From assembly GCA_964574395.1 (NCBI GenBank), contig CAZNNL010000062.1:1-9676 (forward strand): a stretch of DNA of 9,676 nucleotides, read 5' to 3'. The stretch's first letter is position 1. Each line of letters opens with the position of its first letter. Made by a program: the position numbers and the translations under genes. Under the pieces are notes generated by a model. It was not told the origin of the DNA. It worked only from the letters and a program-made list of their open reading frames with translations, and did not search any database. Of this stretch, positions 6,428 through 9,676 are shown in pieces. This DNA comes from JAXGQD01 sp964574395 (GTDB lineage: Bacteria > Bacillota > Clostridia > Saccharofermentanales > Fastidiosipilaceae).

Positions 6428-6459
6428 CAAAACAAGTAAAAATGATATAGGAGGTGTTT

Positions 6460-7962
6460 ATGCCAACAGATAGTAAATATTTACTAGAGATGCGTAATAT
6501 TTTTAAAAGCTTTCCCGGTGTAAAAGCATTAGACAATGTGTCACTATCTGTGAGACCAGGTTCTGTACATGCTTTAATTGGCGAAAACGGAGCTGGAAAA
6601 TCTACTTTAATGAAATGTCTATTTGGTATTTATAAAATGGACGAAGGTGAAATTTTCCTTGATGGTCAACAAATTGAATTCAAAACTTCCAAAGAGGCCT
6701 TGGAAAATGGTGTAGCGATGGTGCACCAGGAGCTTAACCAAGCGCTTAAAAGAAGCGTTATGGATAATCTTTGGTTAGGGCGTTATCCCAAAAAGGCAGG
6801 ATTTGTCTCAGATAGGCAAATGTATAAAGATACACAAAAGGTCTTTTCTGAACTCGGTCTATCAGTCGAACCGCGTAGGCAGATGGCCCAAATGCCTGTT
6901 TCACAAAGACAAATGGTTGAAATTGCAAAAGCCGTTTCCTATAACTCAAAGATTATAGTCTTTGATGAACCTACTTCTTCCTTAACTGATACAGAAGTAA
7001 CACAACTCTTCAGAATTATTAATATGTTACGCGATCAGGGTTGTGGCATTATCTACATCTCACATAAGATGGAAGAGATTTTGCAAATCTGTGATGACAT
7101 CACGGTCATGCGCGATGGTCAGTACATTACAACAGAACCCAAAGAGCAAATGGACATGGCGAAAATGATTAGGCTGATGGTCGGACGTGAATTGACCAAC
7201 CGTTTTCCTCCGAAAAGTAACGAACCAGGTGAATACATCTTGGAAGTTAAAGATATGACGGCTCGCTACTCAAAACTAAAAGATGTTAGTTTTAAATTAC
7301 GCGCTGGAGAAATCTTAGGCGTAGCTGGCTTGGATGGCTCAGGTAGAACTGAGTTGGTAGAAAATATTTTTGGTGAAGCGACCAAGCTAGCTGGTGAAAT
7401 TTTCCTACACGGCGAGCGCATCAAAACAAATTCTCCACGAGAAGCGAAGCGCCATGGTTTTGCCTTACTGACAGAAGAACGCCGTGCTACAGGCATTTTC
7501 AAAATTCTTGATATAAAAGACAATGCTACGATTTCTAATTTAAAAAACTATCTTAGCAGTAATATTTTCTTAAATGATTCTAAGATGAAGAAAGATACCG
7601 ATTGGGTTATCCAATCTATGCGTGTAAAAACACCTTCACAAAAAACCAAAATTGGTGTTCTCTCAGGGGGAAATCAACAAAAGGTGATTCTAGGGCGTTG
7701 GTTACTAACAAATCCTGAAGTTTTACTTTTAGATGAGCCTACGCGTGGTATCGATGTTGGCGCGAAGTATGAAATATATCAACTGATAATTGATTTAGCA
7801 AAGCAAGGCAAAGCCGTCATTATGGTTTCTTCTGAAATGCCAGAACTTTTGGGCGTGTGTGATCGCATACTTGTTATGTCAGGCGGGCGTCTGGCAGGAG
7901 AAGTAGATGCAACGAATACCACGCAAGAAGAAATAATGACATACGCAGCAAAGTTTGCCTAA
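6460..7962 (+). CDS. mglA: galactose/methyl-galactoside ABC transporter ATP-binding protein
   Basis: This 500-residue protein has two fused ABC ATPase domains, as in E. coli MglA (about 506 residues), and powers sugar import on the cytoplasmic face. Domain 1 has Walker A GENGAGKST (41-49), the Q-loop around Q90, a degenerate signature MPVSQRQ (145-151), Walker B IIVFDE (165-170) and H202. Domain 2 has a degenerate Walker A GLDGSGRTE (290-298), a canonical LSGGNQQK signature (401-408) and Walker B LLLDE (422-426), but S in place of the switch histidine near 458. This asymmetry is usual for the family. I chose ATG 6460 because AGGAGG (6449-6454) is five bases upstream; the in-frame GTG at 6454 overlaps that site. 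The gene follows a terminator, so expression probably needs readthrough from mglB. Confidence 0.93.
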   Translation: MPTDSKYLLEMRNIFKSFPGVKALDNVSLSVRPGSVHALIGENGAGKSTLMKCLFGIYKMDEGEIFLDGQQIEFKTSKEALENGVAMVHQELNQALKRSVMDNLWLGRYPKKAGFVSDRQMYKDTQKVFSELGLSVEPRRQMAQMPVSQRQMVEIAKAVSYNSKIIVFDEPTSSLTDTEVTQLFRIINMLRDQGCGIIYISHKMEEILQICDDITVMRDGQYITTEPKEQMDMAKMIRLMVGRELTNRFPPKSNEPGEYILEVKDMTARYSKLKDVSFKLRAGEILGVAGLDGSGRTELVENIFGEATKLAGEIFLHGERIKTNSPREAKRHGFALLTEERRATGIFKILDIKDNATISNLKNYLSSNIFLNDSKMKKDTDWVIQSMRVKTPSQKTKIGVLSGGNQQKVILGRWLLTNPEVLLLDEPTRGIDVGAKYEIYQLIIDLAKQGKAVIMVSSEMPELLGVCDRILVMSGGRLAGEVDATNTTQEEIMTYAAKFA

Positions 7963-7973
7963 AGGAGGGCGGC

Positions 7974-9047
7974 ATGAGTTTTAAAAATAACAGATTGGCC
8001 ATGGGAATTGAGGCCTACAAAAGCAAGGGAAAAAGAGAACAAGCCATTGCTCGTAGAGAATGGTTTATCAACAACTCACTCTACATCTTTATGCTGATTG
8101 CAATTGTCTATATCGCCATAAAGAACCCATCATTTCTTTCACCTTCATCAATAGCTAATATTCTGACACTGTCAGCAGCTAGCTTGCCGATTGCGTTAGG
8201 TATCGCTGGTGCGATTGTTTTAACAGGAACGGACTTGTCTGCTGGACGCATTGTCGGTTTGACTGCATGTATTTCAGCATCAATTTTACAACCTTTAACC
8301 TACGCCAATAAAATGTGGCCAGGCATGGCACCGCTACCTTTGGGTGTTGTTTTACTTATCGTTATGATTGTGGGCGCCATTGTAGGCTTGGTCAACGGCG
8401 TGATGGTTGCGCGTTTTAACTTACACCCCTTCATTGCAACTTTGGGCACTCAATTGATTGTTTACGGCGCCTTGCTAATTTATTTGCAACAAGGTAACAA
8501 TAAGGGACAATCTATCTCTGGAATGACCGATACTTACAAGAATTTTGTAAAGAATAATCTCACAGGCTCTTCAGCATTTACTCTACCCATGTTGGTACTT
8601 TATGCGGTCATTATCACAGCCATTATGTGGGTTATCTGGAATAAGACAACGTTTGGCAAAAATATGTTCGCTGTCGGCTCCAACCCTGACGCGGCCCGTG
8701 TTTCAGGCGTCAACGTCGAATTAACCATCATCATGGTCTTTATCCTTGCAGGTATTTGCTACGGTTACACAGGCTTTATCGAAGGTGCTCGTATTGGTTC
8801 AAACAACGCCAACACAGGCATGAACTATGAACTTGATGCTATCAGTGCTTGTGTTATCGGTGGTGTTTCGTTTGTTGGTGGTATTGGTAAAATTTCAGGC
8901 ATTATCATTGGTGTTATTTTGCTTCGTTTAATCTTTGTTGGCTTAACAGCACTTTCCATCGACCAAAACTTGCAATACATCATCAAGGGTCTCATTATTC
9001 TTGTCGCTGTTGCAATCGACATGCGTAAATACATGACTAAGAAATGA
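7974..9047 (+). CDS. mglC: galactose/methyl-galactoside ABC transporter permease
   Basis: This 357-residue, multi-helix inner-membrane protein of the ribose/galactose permease family (BPD_transp_2) forms the sugar channel with MglA. A hydrophilic N-terminus of about 30 residues precedes the first helix. The stretch LTGTDLSAGR matches the corresponding E. coli MglC segment and separates Mgl permeases from RbsC-like relatives, which usually have GGIDLS. Further matches are WNKTTFGKNMFAVG, VSGVNV, YELDAI, CVIGGVSFVGG and QYIIKG near the C-terminus. The ribosome site AAAGGAGG (7961-7968) overlaps the mglA stop codon and lies five bases before the ATG, so the two genes are tightly coupled. Length and motifs are complete; no frameshift is seen. 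Confidence 0.93.
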   Translation: MSFKNNRLAMGIEAYKSKGKREQAIARREWFINNSLYIFMLIAIVYIAIKNPSFLSPSSIANILTLSAASLPIALGIAGAIVLTGTDLSAGRIVGLTACISASILQPLTYANKMWPGMAPLPLGVVLLIVMIVGAIVGLVNGVMVARFNLHPFIATLGTQLIVYGALLIYLQQGNNKGQSISGMTDTYKNFVKNNLTGSSAFTLPMLVLYAVIITAIMWVIWNKTTFGKNMFAVGSNPDAARVSGVNVELTIIMVFILAGICYGYTGFIEGARIGSNNANTGMNYELDAISACVIGGVSFVGGIGKISGIIIGVILLRLIFVGLTALSIDQNLQYIIKGLIILVAVAIDMRKYMTKK

Positions 9048-9094
9048 TTGTTAGTAAAAGCAGAGAGCATTAGAACTAGAACGGTAAGAGTGAA

Positions 9095-9565
9095 GTGTCA
9101 AACATTGAGAATGATGCGAATGGAACGTATAAGATGGGCGCGTCGGATGATAATGACTTAAGTCAGCATGCGGTGCAAACCCCTGCTGCTCCATGGCGCG
9201 CTCGTAATATTTACAGTCACGTAAAAGTGAAAAGAGAAAATCTAGATAGGTTCATCATCATTGTGATTGTCATCATTGGTCTTTTGGTGGCTTGGTTCGC
9301 TCTAAATACCAAAGGGCTTCCTGTTAGTTTTGAGACCTATGGTGGAACACCTATCCAGAGTGTTCGCTATATGTATGGAGACGTGATTGAGAGACCAGCC
9401 AACCCCAAGCTCGAAGGTTATGTCTTTGTTGACTGGTATCCTAATCAAGCACTGATTGCCCCTTGGGATTTCGAACACGATAAAGTTAGTAGTGAAATGA
9501 CATTACACGCGAAGTGGGAAAGCAAGCAAGACAGTACAGGCGTTAGTAGCGAAACTACCCCTTAA
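9095..9565 (+). CDS. single-pass membrane protein with one InlB B-repeat
   Basis: This 156-residue protein has no assigned function. It has a polar N-terminus (1-50), one hydrophobic segment (about 53-70), a domain at about 77-141 and a short Ser/Thr tail. The domain has the Listeria-Bacteroides/InlB B-repeat pattern: VSFETYGGTP, then a YGD...RPANP turn, EGYVFVDWY, PWDF and a closing MTLHAKW. The basic, polar N-terminus without a cleavage site suggests an N-in, C-out anchor that displays the repeat outside, which is inference. The start GTG at 9095 has only a weak ribosome site (GGTAAGAG, 9083-9090); the next in-frame start, ATG 9134, is not better. A stop at 9077-9079 bounds the frame upstream. 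It lies 47 bases after mglC and before the operon terminator, so it is probably co-transcribed with the transporter. Most InlB-repeat proteins are large and multi-repeat; one copy here is unusual. Confidence 0.75.
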   Translation: MSNIENDANGTYKMGASDDNDLSQHAVQTPAAPWRARNIYSHVKVKRENLDRFIIIVIVIIGLLVAWFALNTKGLPVSFETYGGTPIQSVRYMYGDVIERPANPKLEGYVFVDWYPNQALIAPWDFEHDKVSSEMTLHAKWESKQDSTGVSSETTP

Positions 9566-9611
9566 TCTAGTGCGTTGTTTTCGCACAAACATTGTTCCAA
9601 AATCAAACCGA

Positions 9612-9643
9612 AAGGGCTCCGTTTCAAAAAACGGAGCCTTTTC
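9612..9643 (+). terminator. strong intrinsic terminator ending the mgl operon
   Basis: GGCTCCGTTT (9615-9624) pairs perfectly with AAACGGAGCC (9629-9638) around a CAAA loop, followed by TTTTCT. A G-T pair and flanking A-T pairs extend the stem; the A-rich upstream side means it could also work for a gene converging from the right. Positions 9644-9676 hold nothing recognisable. Confidence 0.9.
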
Positions 9644-9676
9644 TATAACCAGTGATATTTATTAACTAATATTCAT

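Noticed and set aside
6454..6459. GTG at 6454 as an alternative mglA start, adding two residues
   Set aside because: Its first base is the last G of the AGGAGG ribosome site; ATG 6460 lies five bases after that site and gives a protein starting as MglA proteins usually do.
7266..7523. Minus-strand open frame of 85 codons inside mglA
   Set aside because: It is antisense to the conserved second ABC domain of mglA, resembles no family I recognise, and has no sign of its own promoter or ribosome site.

Overview
The window reads as chromosomal DNA from an anaerobic or microaerophilic, moderately AT-rich Gram-positive bacterium, probably of the Bacillota. Three things support this: a streptococcal-type (L-lysine) MurE ligase, a lipoprotein sugar-binding protein with a short Thr/Ala-rich tether in place of a free periplasmic one, and strong AGGAGG-like ribosome sites. 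A class I hybrid cluster protein and an oxygen-sensor-type FNR regulator suit an anaerobe that meets oxygen or nitrogen oxides. I cannot name the genus. I see no mobile elements, tRNA or rRNA genes, or CRISPR array.

Layout. Positions 67-834 (minus strand) encode a YgiD/DODA-type extradiol dioxygenase. A 124-bp divergent promoter region follows, then a MurE-type Mur ligase (959-2482). Next is a nitrogen/oxygen stress unit: hcp (2607-4244) and an FNR-type regulator (4349-5044), separated by a terminator-like hairpin. After a 194-bp control region comes a galactose/methyl-galactoside ABC transporter operon: mglB (5239-6360), an intergenic terminator, mglA (6460-7962) and mglC (7974-9047). A small membrane protein with one InlB B-repeat (9095-9565) follows, and a strong terminator at 9612-9643 closes the operon.

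How the parts work together. The clearest regulatory logic is in the hcp/fnr pair. A perfect FNR-type palindrome, TTGAT-N4-ATCAA, lies at 2502-2515 upstream of hcp. It is centred exactly 41.5 bp ahead of the start site predicted from a TAGAAT -10 element, which is the geometry of class II FNR activation. The regulator encoded just downstream has cysteines 8, 11, 17 and 115 in the arrangement of the four [4Fe-4S] ligands of E. coli FNR. This looks like a self-contained sensor and effector module. In the mgl operon, the hairpin between mglB and mglA probably lets the binding protein outnumber the ATPase and permease; the more biased codon use of mglB agrees.

The least explained gene is the one at 9095-9565. 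It is a single-pass membrane protein with one InlB-type repeat, apparently co-transcribed with the sugar transporter. No wholly new system is evident; the hcp-fnr circuit and this repeat protein deserve the closest look.
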